This document shows positions 31,959 through 42,627 of a stretch of 64,000 bases of DNA, in pieces. The position numbers and the translations under genes were made by a program. Source of the stretch: Ornithodoros turicata (taxonomy: Eukaryota; Arthropoda; Arachnida; Ixodida; Argasidae); NCBI RefSeq assembly GCF_037126465.1, contig NW_026999318.1, positions 1,894,447 to 1,958,446 of the forward strand, in the 5' to 3' direction. The stretch's first letter is position 1. Every line of letters starts with the position of its first letter. Below the pieces are notes generated by a model, which ran no database searches, was not told the DNA's origin, and was given only the letters and a program-made list of their open reading frames with translations.

Positions 31959-33243
31959 TCCAGCACGTTGAATATAAAAGATATGGAAATGTTTGAGAAA
32001 TTTCCAAAATACCAAGGTGTGCATGACCTACTGACATGACTGTTGCAACTGCAAGAATCGTCATGCTTTCCTTGCAAATGTGTGTGATTGCACATATCTG
32101 CATTTGTGTAGTTAAATTATGTTACCAGAGGCAAACCCAAGACCCGTTTTTTCTTTCTTTCTTAGTGTGTGTACATGGGGGATGTGGAAGAATTTGCTTT
32201 GGATAACATACACTACGTTAACATTTCTTCATACCAGGTCATACTGGCATTTAGGAATCACAGTTGGTATTGTAGAAGGTATTATGTTTATTCAGACTTG
32301 TTTGACCATAATCACTCACTTTCCAACATAGCAGATGACTGTTTACATTGGAATTGCCAGAATGCTTAAATGAATCCCTATTAGTGACAGTGACCCCCAC
32401 AGAAAAGAAGGAACTAAAATTTTACTGATATTCACCCAGTGATTCTGCAGCCATAAGGTGCTAACAATATATCTTACAGCACTGTAGTGTGCCAAATTGT
32501 TTATACTACAGTATTACTAACCGCTAATTAAATTTAAAATAGTATGTGAGAATGATATACTGAAGTGAATAAATACATAATGCGAATATAGGAACAACTT
32601 TCCTCCGCTCTTGTCTGAACATATGCACCATCACCAAAAAGGTATTGCGCAAGTCTGGAGCCTGCTAATATACGCGCTTGAGTCGCAAAAGCGTTACTAC
32701 GCCATGAAAAGAAAATTATCCAAGTCTAATATATACACAACGGGATGCACACAGCTGTTTGTGAACGACTGGTTCACGAAAGCGCCTTTATAATGCAAAA
32801 TGTAGCAACACGGGAAGAATAATGTGGCGTAATTTATCGTGCACATCATTTTATTTAAATTAATTTATTTATATTGTCGTATGGCGTATGCGTGCCGTAC
32901 ACCCCAATCGCACAGCATAGCAATTGAGCTCTGAAACAACAACCATCAGTTGAACAATAAACGGAGTGAGATTAATAAAAAGTCGCTCAAAGAGTGGTAC
33001 ACAACGCTAGAGTGTACTAGAAAGGGAGAGTGCGCCGACCGGCCGTATCCTCCGGTGCTTTCCCGTGAAGCGCAAAGTGTGGAAAGTGGGAGTGAGGGCG
33101 CTGTGATCGAGGTGGATTGGGGAGGTCTCGCTGGCTGTAGTGGGTCACACCGAGTTTTTGTCGTGCTCGTGCGGTTTCCTTGTCATTTCAGCCAGGTGTG
33201 AGTTTACTATGAAATAATATAGTGTCCCGTCTCACAAACCACC

Positions 33244-33476
33244 ATGACCAAGTGGCGAAATCGACACTGCTACACTCCAGGGTGCCGTACTGGATATGCA
33301 GGTGTGTCGACCGGACAGAAACTGTCGTTGTTCAGTGTATACCCAAAGACGAAGTACGAAGAAAGGTGTGGGAAAGAGACCTTCACCGCAGCGACATGCC
33401 GCTTGACGATCGCTGCGCAGTTTGTGAGCTGGACTTTGAAGATAGGTCATTCCTCGTGATTATGTGCATGTCGTGA
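33244..33476 (+). pseudogene. THAP domain of a P-like transposase, frameshifted
   Basis: ATG 33244 opens MTKWRNRHCYTPGCRTGY, then KLSLFSV, the first part of a THAP (C2CH) DNA-binding domain. Near 33340 the frame shifts by two bases and continues with PKDEVRRKVWERDLHRSD and DDRCAVCELDFED, where the final His of the zinc ligands is replaced by Asp. THAP domains bind the transposon ends. With one frameshift and a lost zinc ligand it is not functional. Confidence 0.7.
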
Positions 33477-34067
33477 ACGGCCAGGAGGTGAGAATCGCAC
33501 GTGAATTGTGCCGGCCCGTGCGCATGATGTGCTAATGCTTACTGCACTACTTGACACAGGAGATGCAAACTTGCAAATCAGTTGCATGTGAACAGTATCC
33601 TGCATGTACTGTCACTAGTCAGGGTTGAAGGCCGAACGCTCGGCTGCATCGACCACAAACACGAAGCGAGGTGATACATATTGAAGTTCTATGTCCTCAC
33701 ACGTCTTCACTTCTGGGTGAAAGTTTTAAACAAAGACAAACAAGAAAGGAGCAAAATGCTGCAGCACTTGAAGGTCCGCAGATGCACATAATTGTGCACC
33801 TCGTATATGTACCAAACTGTATATAATTGTAGTGTATAAATGTATATAGGCATCGTTTGTGTTAATATGTGAGGAAATAATTGTTCAATAAAAAAAAAAG
33901 AGCGAGTATCCTGCGATCTGTGTTGTACGCCAGAACGCACAAGATGGCCTGAGTTTACACATTTCCTGCGTAACCAGCCGGACGCTACTTACGTTAATCA
34001 ATTCGATATCGATACGATATCAATCAACGATATTCGTCCATTCAGTTGATCAAAGCGTAATCACATG

Positions 34068-34157
34068 ATAGGCAAGCCTGAGCGATGGGCAAGACACGTA
34101 AACAAACACAAACACGAACGTTTACGTGTCTTGCCCATCGCTCAGGCTTGCCTATCG
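34068..34157. repeat. Perfect 37-bp-arm hairpin inside the P-like element
   Basis: The arms 34068-34104 (starting GATAGGCAAGCCTGAGCGAT) and 34121-34157 are exact inverse copies around a 16-bp A/C-rich loop. TCAAAGCGTAATCAC occurs directly repeated on both sides (about 34051 and 34199), which could be a target duplication of a small nested insert. Confidence 0.75.
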
Positions 34158-34830
34158 TGGAATTTATCCACCAGCTAGCCTGCATTTACGTCATTCTGTC
34201 AAAGCGTAATCACGCGCGAATGCGTCGTCCACGGAGTCCTCCACGCTCCTGCTATTTCTTTTCTTTCTTTTTTTAACGTGCTCCTTTGATAGTAACGTAC
34301 TGCTCTTTGCAATTCTGCTTGCGCGATCGCTCAACTAAAACCTGTTGATGCAATCCGACGAACTATCTGCAGAAAGCGCAGTGGACTCCGTTGGGTTGGT
34401 CCAATCCACTTCGTGCGCAGCGCCCCCTGCCCCGTCCACATCCAGCGCGTCGGCTGACAGCCTCGGTCGGCGCACTCTCCCTTTCTAGTACACTCTAACA
34501 ACGCTGGACCCAAAACCCTTCGCCGCCGACGCTGCGTATCGCGGTCACGAGGCTATAACAACGCCATGGAGAGCCGCCGCCGAAAGCGGCTGTCATACCG
34601 CTCGCAGCGCCACCCCAGCCTTGCACGAGGGCGCTCTATTTCGCAACACCATCCCATGCCTCCCGCTATCTCTCACCATGCGCCCCGACGGAGCAATGAC
34701 GTCATCCGCGAAATGCGACAGCAGCGGTCCCTAGTGGTGAAGCGTCGCTCGCCCTCTAGTGGTGTACCCTACACAATGGCTAATCCTTTTATTCATCGGA
34801 GATAATTCGTCTCTTGGGGGCTGCATTGGA

Positions 34831-35600
34831 AACAACACCCTCGGAGCCTATACGCGTCCGTGTACGAGACGGGAGAGCTGCTTCTCCGGCGCTGTCGGCC
34901 TGTTCGTTCACTTCGGCACCGCAATGGGCGGAAACCGATTGGAGAACCAGCCTATGCCCTGCTTCGTAGACAAGGCGGTAAGCCATTAACACGTCCAACA
35001 CCAACGGTGCGGATGAGCCTCGGATGCCAGAATTTTCAATTGCTTGCAGCGCAGATGTAGAGTCAGTGAACACAACCCATTCCCGCGGAGTAAAATGAAC
35101 GATGTGCTGCAGAAAGAAAAGTATGGCATAGAGTTCCGCAGCTGTGGATGAGGTCTGATGCGAAAGGCGACGTCCTTCCACTACTCCTTCAGACGGGATG
35201 ACGAATGCAGAGGCGGACTTGCCATTTCGAGATGCGCCATCGGTATATGCAGCGGTAGAGGTAAAAAACTTCGCGTCTAGCAGAGCACGGAGCATAAAAA
35301 TGGGCTCGTGGGCCTTGAGGGGGGAACTGCATCTCTTCGTTCCTGGAGGTCCGGAAGATGTACAAAGGTAGGTGGCACAGGGAGACACCACGGGGCGTCC
35401 GGCGGTGGGACTTCCGTAGCTATGAAGCCAGTGAGAGCGGTGCGTGTCCTCTGCGCTACGCGATGGAAATCACTTTCAGGACGGTATCGAACTTTCCTGA
35501 GTGGTGGGTGACGGGGAATGTGCGCACGCAGACGTAGAAAGTGCCGAGCCAATTCAATCCTGCGCAAGATTGAAAGAGAAAATATTCGTAACACATCCTA
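34831..35600 (-). mobile_element. LINE fragment: end of RT region and RNase H, minus strand
   Basis: On the minus strand 35591-35277 carries PPDAPWCLPVPPTFVHLPDL and ERRDAVP, the linker before RNase H. After a frameshift near 35310 the RNase H follows with YTDGASRNGKSASAFVIP, TAAELYAILFFLQ, VVFTDSTSALQAIE and VSAHCGAEVNEQAD, so its acidic catalytic residues are all visible. This order is typical of I-type LINEs. The frame ends inside the giant palindrome (about 34790), so the palindrome begins within LINE-derived sequence. Confidence 0.75.
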
Positions 35601-37189
35601 ATCCGCATCTGCATCGCTTGTCGGGATCTCGCGTGCCCTGGAACAGGGGAAGAAGACGACGAAGCAGGTAAAGGCACCTGCAAGGGAAGCAGCGGGAAGT
35701 ACAAAACAATTTTTTTATGACTCAAGTATTGTAATGTGCATGATGAGAATTTTGCATGTTATTTATGAAACACTGAAGGCCTTATGGACACTGAAAAATA
35801 TCTATTGCCCCATCGTATGCATCGGATATGGCACGTCCAGGTACATACGTGCTATATTTAGTACATCACGGCCCAGCGTCTGTCACTCCTTGGAAGTTGA
35901 ACTCAGGAAGTACTCCTTTGCAACAATGTTTCCTTTGTTTTATCTTTATTTTATTGATAGGAATTCCGCCTAGTAGGTTTTATTTTGCGACGAAGACATA
36001 TTCATATTCTCATATTTCCATCTGACCAAGAAAATTATCCAGGTAATGAGGAGGACGGAGAATGTGCTTCACGAGGTGCGGCAGACGACAGGCATCATGT
36101 ATTACATGACCTAACTTACGTGTTTGATGAAGAGCAAATCACAGGGAATGTATAATGGCGAAACAAACTAATGAAGAAGCTATACAGCTAATTTTTGGGG
36201 CTCAAAAATTAATGTTCATCTTCCACATGCTCTGCAGTATTTTTGACAACTGTTAGTTCAAAATGATCGTGTACGTTTTTCCGTTTCTGAAGAGGGTCCA
36301 AAAAAATTGTATCGTCAAATATTTTTACCTTTTTCACAACCACTGAGCCCTGATGTACCACATTTAGTACATGACGCCATCGTCTCTAGCACAGAAATAG
36401 TTACCTCGTATTTTGTATTTTTGGGTTCCCTAGCCGGTATGGAAACCAAATCAGGTCTGAAAAGATCTAACTGAATATTTTCCCACTACATCATTTGCGC
36501 GTGTGCTCTCATTCGTTCGTCACTTTATTATCACGAACCTCGATAGACCAGAGCATGGAACGGCGTGTGGTTTTGCCATTTCCGGTTCCCATTGATTCGC
36601 AGAGTAGCATGAAGATAACGGTTGACTGTGTGTATTCATCTTTGAATTACTGTTGTCTTCCGAACTACATACCTACATTCGTTACGATTTATTGGTTTCA
36701 CTCGCAAAGCACACAAACACAACTTCAACACGCCGTAGGCGGTAAACATGTTCATCCGTCTCGCTGGAAAGCAAGGGGTTGGCGGTGTCGCATACCATCT
36801 CACACATAAGATATGAGTCACGTTTGATATGACAACGTTTTTCTTCCGATAATGATAGCACAAATTTTACACGCACCCAAAAGGGTCGCACGTACTCAAC
36901 ACAATTACGCGGCTTGCCTGGTTTCCTTCGCTCGACGTCGTTCCCTCCATGAACCCGTTTCGGCGTTTGTTATTCCAAGTGACTGCACAGGGTGGGTAAC
37001 CAACGAAGCAGCTCCGCTGTAGTTAGGGGCAGAAATTCGTCCACTAACATTGTCCATGACCAACGAGTGGCTGCGCCCTGGTGGTCACACTCGGGGATAG
37101 GACAATCCCATCGACAAAGTCCGTTCTCTAGAGTCTTCCTATACTCTATGCATTCAACGCGCAGTATGGGATAACGAGAAGTTGAAGAT
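35601..37189. other. Intergenic, no gene recognised
   Basis: Several short ORFs on both strands but none with recognisable domain content or splice context. Confidence 0.45.
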
Positions 37190-37204
37190 AGGGCTCCTGG
37201 TCAC

Positions 37205-37275
37205 AAAATTATATCTTTCGGAATGATGATTGGCTGTAGGAGAGGGCGATGTGGTGAAGTCCTGTTTCAGCAGTG
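37205..37275. repeat. MITE right-end fragment
   Basis: TTCGGAATGATGATTGGCTG and ATGTGGTGAAGTCCTGTTTC match the right halves of the TA-target MITEs at 26602 and 47899. Confidence 0.55.
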
Positions 37276-37904
37276 TATATCGCATTACTGTATAGTGCGT
37301 GATCAGGACATGATGGACGAAGCCCGATTCTACGTTAATTGCGGTTCGTCAGCATGAACAAGCTGCCAATCCGATCAGTCGCATCCCTCAATGAGAGGTC
37401 CCCACGTGGCATCCCTTTTGCAGACTTTTGCTGTTGGCATCCCGTGGCAGACTTTTGCTGTTGTTACAACTCTCCCGCAGAGGGAGAGAGAAGAGAACGC
37501 TTAACTACTTCATCGAGGAATGAAATTGAAGAGTACTGAACCCCGGGGATGCCAAATATTGCGGACATTACGTTTGCAATAATGGGAGCAGGACCATAGC
37601 GATTGATTATAGATAAGATTACGTCTCTATTAATAAGCGTAAAATGCACCTCGACGCCGAAGAAACTCGTCTCACCGAGGTAGACATTGTTACCGAGTAG
37701 TATAGAGGGGTGTCGAGTTAAATCAGTGTCCAGTCACAGCAGCGCCCAAATAAAACGGTAGCCAGTTAGTCCGCGTCTTCCTGGCGCCGCCAGAGTGCGC
37801 ACGCATCTCCATCATGCAACAGACGTTTACTAGGAGAGCTTGGTCATTTGGAGGAGCTTGTCTCAAAGTACGCCATTAGACGTCACACGCCGGGTGGCCT
37901 AAGG

Positions 37905-38345
37905 GCCACTGGCACCATCTTGGATCAGAGCGTCCTTCATGGAAATCTCACATTTCGCCATTTTGGAACGGATGCACAGCTTTCAAATCCCCGTATCGCC
38001 GTGGCTCGCCTTTCATCCCGGCCAAGTGTCCGGAGCGATGACGGCTCTGACGTCACGGCGAGCCCCCATCTCCGGACAGTCAAAGATCACAGAATAGCAG
38101 AACTGTCTCAATAAATGGGTAATGCATAATGTCAGAGCCGTTTGTGGGGAGTGTTGGGCCGTTTAAAGGAGCCTGTTTTAAAGTGTCCCATTTAGAAGCA
38201 GAGGTGCTGCCTTGAAATATATCCGTGCCACCACGGCTCGCCTCTTATTTCACCAAAATGGGTAGAGGGATGACGGCTCTGACTTCATGGCGGCCCCCAT
38301 CTCTGGGAGGCAGAAAACCAAAGAATGGCAAAAATCTCCTCCTAA
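37905..38345. repeat. Two-unit degenerate tandem duplication
   Basis: A unit with CACGGCTCGCCT, ATGACGGCTCTGAC, CGGCCCCCATCTC and a following AAAGAATGGCAAAAATCTC-type stretch occurs around 38000-38100 and again around 38230-38340. The two copies are diverged and non-coding. Confidence 0.55.
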
Positions 38346-38349
38346 ACGG

Positions 38350-39679
38350 CTCCGTGTTACGTGATCTGTGGCCACCTGTGCGACCCCCTCCTCATGCAAA
38401 GAACGTACATACACAGAAGTCTACAAAATATATTATTGAAACACATCTGTCAGCTCCTCTGCATTTCCAGGAATAATCTAAAGAAACACTGCGTGACGCT
38501 AGCGAAATGTCCACGAAGTTCTTTCGAATCCGCGGGGTCTTTAGACCTCTTCCACACACACCTGCAACCCTGTAGTATCAATTATTATTCTTTGACGGAT
38601 GCTGAACAGCCGACCCCCGGAGCTGTCATATCGACGCCCGACGACTTCCTTGCCACGCCCATGTGAACACATGCAAAGAATACATAGCTGTACATTTGGA
38701 AATATTTGTTTTAGACTTACACAGTTGTACACTCGAAAACAACAACTTTATTTTATGATGGTGACTGGGGAGTTTCATTGCCAGGCGAGTGTACACTCGA
38801 AAATATTTTTATTATTCATATGGAACCTGTAGTGGACGACGATGACTAAGCTCACGCCACTACAAGCTCAACCAACTGATCTCACATGTGGAAGTATCTA
38901 GTTTCCAACCAATGCAGACTATTAATAGCTGTAACAACATGTTGGAACAAGGCATGCTAATCATACCGAGTGATAATTGTCCTGCCTTGCGTCTCTGCAC
39001 CACAAATTTTGGACTATGTTCATGCTGTTCAAAATTTGAGGAATAGAACCAAAGAGGACAATGACTATTCTGTATTTACTATCATAACCACCTTTTTACA
39101 CACACCCCATATTTTCAATTGCACAACCAACATTCCAGATATCAAAACCCATCAAATCATGACATTCAAATTTGCAAACATGCAAATTTTTTACACTTAG
39201 AACCATCTATTTTATGTTTCCTTACACCTGACATATCATAATTGTTTTCTTAAAGCTACCAATACGACTCTATCAAGTGAACAATAATTATTCTGCATAT
39301 AATATCATAATCGTTTTTTACACTCACAAATTTGTGTCAGAGGCCTAATGATTTTCACTGATCATGTGATACAGAAACTTAAACGATCCATGTTCGGGGG
39401 GTGACATTGCAGATATCAAAGCACAACATGCAACTATAGCCGCACAAAACCAGGCACAACGTATAACTGAGTATATTTTTAGCAATACAACACAATCGAA
39501 CTTTTCTGCATGTGACCACCATTTGCAACCTCAGTGCTTGGAACATATCAGGCTTACCTTACCTTTAATCCTATGAGGGGGTATGTCTTAATCGGCTCGC
39601 AGTTGGTAGTCACACAGAAATGGCTATACAGCACAAACGCAATACGACTTAACCAATCCTCCATGGGCTATTCCATTAG
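38350..39679. other. Intergenic, AT-rich, no gene recognised
   Basis: Nothing supported beyond a CAACAACTTTATTTTATGATGG string near 38742, similar to LINE tails. Confidence 0.45.
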
Positions 39680-39905
39680 ATGACAGTAAATTATGACACA
39701 AGCACTCCTCTTCAGTAATGGCATACTTTGGCTCGGCGTGAGTTAACGTTCGACTCTCCTAGGTGATAACATGTTCGGCTCCCGTAACTCGCTCTATTAA
39801 AAAGGCACCAAGGCGGCGACCACTCGCATCAGTGTGGACTTCGGTTGGTACTTCCGGATTAAAATGTGCTAGCACTAACGGGGAAGCTAGAGCCGTCTTT
39901 AAGTC
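39680..39905 (-). pseudogene. Ty3/Gypsy RNase H fragment, minus strand
   Basis: On the minus strand the peptide FADLKTALASPLVLAHFNPE, then HTDASGRRLGAFL and SRTLTHAEPKYAITEEE, is the start of a Gypsy RNase H domain, with its first catalytic Asp in TDASG. A stop interrupts it after EHVIT. It differs from the element at 1447-5390 and represents a second Gypsy lineage. Confidence 0.7.
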
Positions 39906-40240
39906 GGCGAATACAGGCATACGAGACTGGTCCACTCCCCTAGTGGTGCATGTGTTGATGACTTACCAGAATTCGTATGAAGCAAGACACAGGCTGATTC
40001 TCCAGTGGGTTCCAGCCCACTGCGGTGTTGTGGCAAATGAACTTACAGCACCGCAGAAGCAACTCTGTCATCTAGGAGACGAACGAGAATTGCACTGCTG
40101 CTAGAAGACTGTCGTTCCATTCATCAACTTCAACAGTTGCACCCCTGGCTTCCCGCCAATGGGCAACTAACATTCTCCCCAATCTATGCTTGCAAGAGCT
40201 GATACAGCAGTTTCTCTGAATCAGCTGGACTCTCACCTTC
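39885..40240 (+). pseudogene. LINE RNase H C-terminal fragment
   Basis: AVFKSANTGIRDWSTPLVVH, then HRLILQWVPAHCGVVANELT, parallels the RNase H of the LINE at 34831-35600 (ALQAIENSGIRGSSAPLVLD ... LQSVSAHCGAEVNEQAD). The first catalytic residues are missing, and the fragment starts where the minus-strand Gypsy RNase H ends, so this is a junction of two broken elements. Confidence 0.65.
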
Positions 40241-40986
40241 TCACCGTGTCAAAATTGCTTGGTCCTTGGCCAAATCCAGTCCACTGACGCTCAGCCCTAA
40301 AATCAATGCTAGTTTTTTAAACACCGCATTACCGGCAACAACGGGCTACAGTATCGCCGCTGGCGATGAATCTCCCCACTCATCAATATTGAAATCAAGT
40401 TTTGTTTGTTTCCAACAAATTTCCACAAATTTCGATATGCAAATGAGCCGAAACCGCAGTGATCGAGAGTGAAGCAAGCACAGCGCTCATTTCATGTAAG
40501 AGGGTCATGTGCTTTAGAGCGATAGAAATTATAGGAGCTTATCTGCTAACCAGACCAACCACTTTCCGACCAAGATAAGCCTCTGCTGGTGAAGGTGATC
40601 CGCTCCTGGGGCGCTGTTCTGGTTTCGGCTCATTAGCATAGCAAAATTCAGCAATGAATATTTCACAGCACACGCTCTTTTCTAAGTTTTTAAAAGATAG
40701 AATGGATTTCAATGAACAGTTTTCTCCCATTCTGCGATCTCGCTTTTGCCCAAAATTCCCTGATTAAACAATTAATCAAGTGTAGGTAGTTATTCATCTA
40801 GTAGTTACCTACTATCTTCGAGAGGATGTCCGCCTTGCCGTATAACTCAACAGAAAAAGAACTATTTATTCAAACTACCCTACTTCTCCACTTACTGTGG
40901 AATTGCGTAGGGGAGAGGGAAATACAGCTGATACAAAAATGTCAATCACTATATCTAGCTAACAGAAACTCAGTGCTTTCTAAGTA

Positions 40987-42627
40987 TCAGGAAGATTCAG
41001 ACATAAATAAACAAAGCTTCATGGAGAACCTGTTTCTACTGTTGGTGGCAACTAGGTCTCGTGGAAGGCCATTCCATTCTGATATGGTTCGCACGAAAAA
41101 TGAATCCTTAAAGACCGACGACCGGTGGCAATACGGCTCGACCTTGCATGCCTGATCCAGCCGTTCCGAGATAAAATGGGGACTTCGCAAATAATCGTAT
41201 CGGCTAACACCCGTGTATCCATAGTATATGTCGAAAAAAAGTTTCAAACGAGACGCCTTGCGGCGATTTTCCAGTGATGTCCAGCCCAAGGCTGCTTTTA
41301 AATCTGCTGATCTGGCATACTGAGAGTAATTGTTCGTGACAAACCTTGCAGCTTGATTTTGTACCCTTTCTATTTTCTTCCGAAGACCAATACCAGATGG
41401 GTCCCATACTGCGCTAGAACATTCCAAGATCGGGCGAACATACGACTCGTAAACTATTATCTTGATCTCTTTAGGAGCTGATCTAAAATTTCGTCGCAGG
41501 AATCCAAGTGTTTTAGTAGCTTTACTAACAGTCCGTTCGATATGTTTATCCCACTTTAAATTCCTGCTCAGCGTGATGCCCAAATACTTGTAGTCTTCTA
41601 CAGTTTGAAGGACTGTGTTGTTTAGATTATATGTTAAAGTGTGTATATTCGAAGAAAACGCGATAGACTGACATTTAGAGATGTTTAATGCCATGCCCCA
41701 TTCTCTGCACCAGGTCTCGATTTTGACCAGGTCTCTCTGTAGGATATTAACGTCATCTGCTGAGTGGATTGCCCGATATACTACACAATCGTCAGCAAAT
41801 AACCTGATGCAAGAATCCACGACTTTGGGAAGGTCATTTATATATATCAGGAACATTAGTGGGCCCAATACTGATCCCTGTGGGACACCAGATGTTACAT
41901 CAACTACTTTTGAAACTGCACCATTTATCACCACAGATTGCTTCCTATCTTTAAAATAGTCATTGAGCCAGTTCAATACCACAGGGTCCAATTTCAAGAA
42001 CTGTAACTTGTGAAGCATTAATTTATGATTGACAGTGTCAAATGCTTTTCGGAAGTCGAGGAAAATGCAGTCAGTTCGGATCTGATTATCGAAATTACGT
42101 GCAAGATCATGATAAAAGCAGACAAGCTGAGTTGTACATGACAAGTTTTTGCAAAATCCGTGCTGTGATGGAAAGAAAAAATTATTTAGAGATAAGTGAG
42201 ACACTATATTTGAACAAACAACGTGCTCTAAGATTTTGCCACAAATGCATAGGAGTGAAACAGGTCTGTAGTTTTCAACGTGAGTTTTATCACCTGCCTT
42301 AAAGATCGGAACGACGTTCGCAAACTTCCATTCCTTCGGGACCTTAGCTGTCTCCAACGAGCGTTTGTAGATCACATAAAGATATTCCACAATAACACTG
42401 GAACATGCCTTTAACACAATAGAAGATATACCATCAGGTCCCGGACTTTTTTGGGTGTTTAGATTTCGAATCTGAATTAATATCCCATTTTTTGATAACC
42501 TAAGACTGTCCATGTAGTAGTCTAACGGCACAACATACATTGGTTTGCGTGTAGCAGCATGACACGAAAACACAGATTTAAAATAATTATTTAAAACGTC
42601 ACACTTGTCCACACTTGTCCACATCAT
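40987..42627 (-). CDS. LINE ORF2 part 2: reverse transcriptase
   Basis: An open RT of about 546 codons with all expected motifs: KSPGPDGISSIVLKACSSVI, ENYRPVSLLCICGKILE, FLDFRKAFDTVNHKLMLHKL, GVPQGSVLGPLMFLIYINDL, the catalytic FADD (41788-41799) and the thumb (YKYLGITLSRNLKWDKHI, YVRPILECSSAVWDPSG). It ends at a stop at 40987-40989. No RNase H follows, as usual for CR1/Jockey-like LINEs. It is separated from its endonuclease only by the 10-bp duplication. Confidence 0.9.
   Translation of the reverse strand: MMWTSVDKCDVLNNYFKSVFSCHAATRKPMYVVPLDYYMDSLRLSKNGILIQIRNLNTQKSPGPDGISSIVLKACSSVIVEYLYVIYKRSLETAKVPKEWKFANVVPIFKAGDKTHVENYRPVSLLCICGKILEHVVCSNIVSHLSLNNFFFPSQHGFCKNLSCTTQLVCFYHDLARNFDNQIRTDCIFLDFRKAFDTVNHKLMLHKLQFLKLDPVVLNWLNDYFKDRKQSVVINGAVSKVVDVTSGVPQGSVLGPLMFLIYINDLPKVVDSCIRLFADDCVVYRAIHSADDVNILQRDLVKIETWCREWGMALNISKCQSIAFSSNIHTLTYNLNNTVLQTVEDYKYLGITLSRNLKWDKHIERTVSKATKTLGFLRRNFRSAPKEIKIIVYESYVRPILECSSAVWDPSGIGLRKKIERVQNQAARFVTNNYSQYARSADLKAALGWTSLENRRKASRLKLFFDIYYGYTGVSRYDYLRSPHFISERLDQACKVEPYCHRSSVFKDSFFVRTISEWNGLPRDLVATNSRNRFSMKLCLFMSESS

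Larger units (their letters stand above)
33009..34497 (+). mobile_element. P-element-like transposon, internally deleted
   Basis: Perfect 32-bp inverted termini (33009-33040 and 34465-34496, starting AGAGTGTACTAGAAAGGGAG) are flanked by the 8-bp duplication ACAACGCT (33001-33008 and 34498-34505). This fits the P superfamily (8-bp duplications, TIRs near 31 bp). A THAP domain lies near the left end. The matching place in the left palindrome arm (29759-29779) has no insertion, which confirms the boundaries. At 1,489 bp it lacks the catalytic transposase body. Confidence 0.85.
29441..34837. mobile_element. Giant imperfect palindrome (foldback-like), 5.4 kb
   Basis: The left arm (29441 to about 31290) and right arm (about 31300 to 34837) are inverted copies. 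Matching pairs include TGTTGTTTCCAATGCAG/CTGCATTGGAAACAACA at the ends, TGTAGGGTACACCACTAGAG/CTCTAGTGGTGTACCCTACA, ATTATTCTTCCCGTGTTGCT/AGCAACACGGGAAGAATAAT and the central tandem units. The right arm is longer because a 1.49-kb P-like element inserted into it. No transposase of its own is recognised. The architecture recalls foldback elements such as FB and Galileo (P superfamily) in Drosophila, by analogy only. No target duplication was found at the outer ends. Confidence 0.8.
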
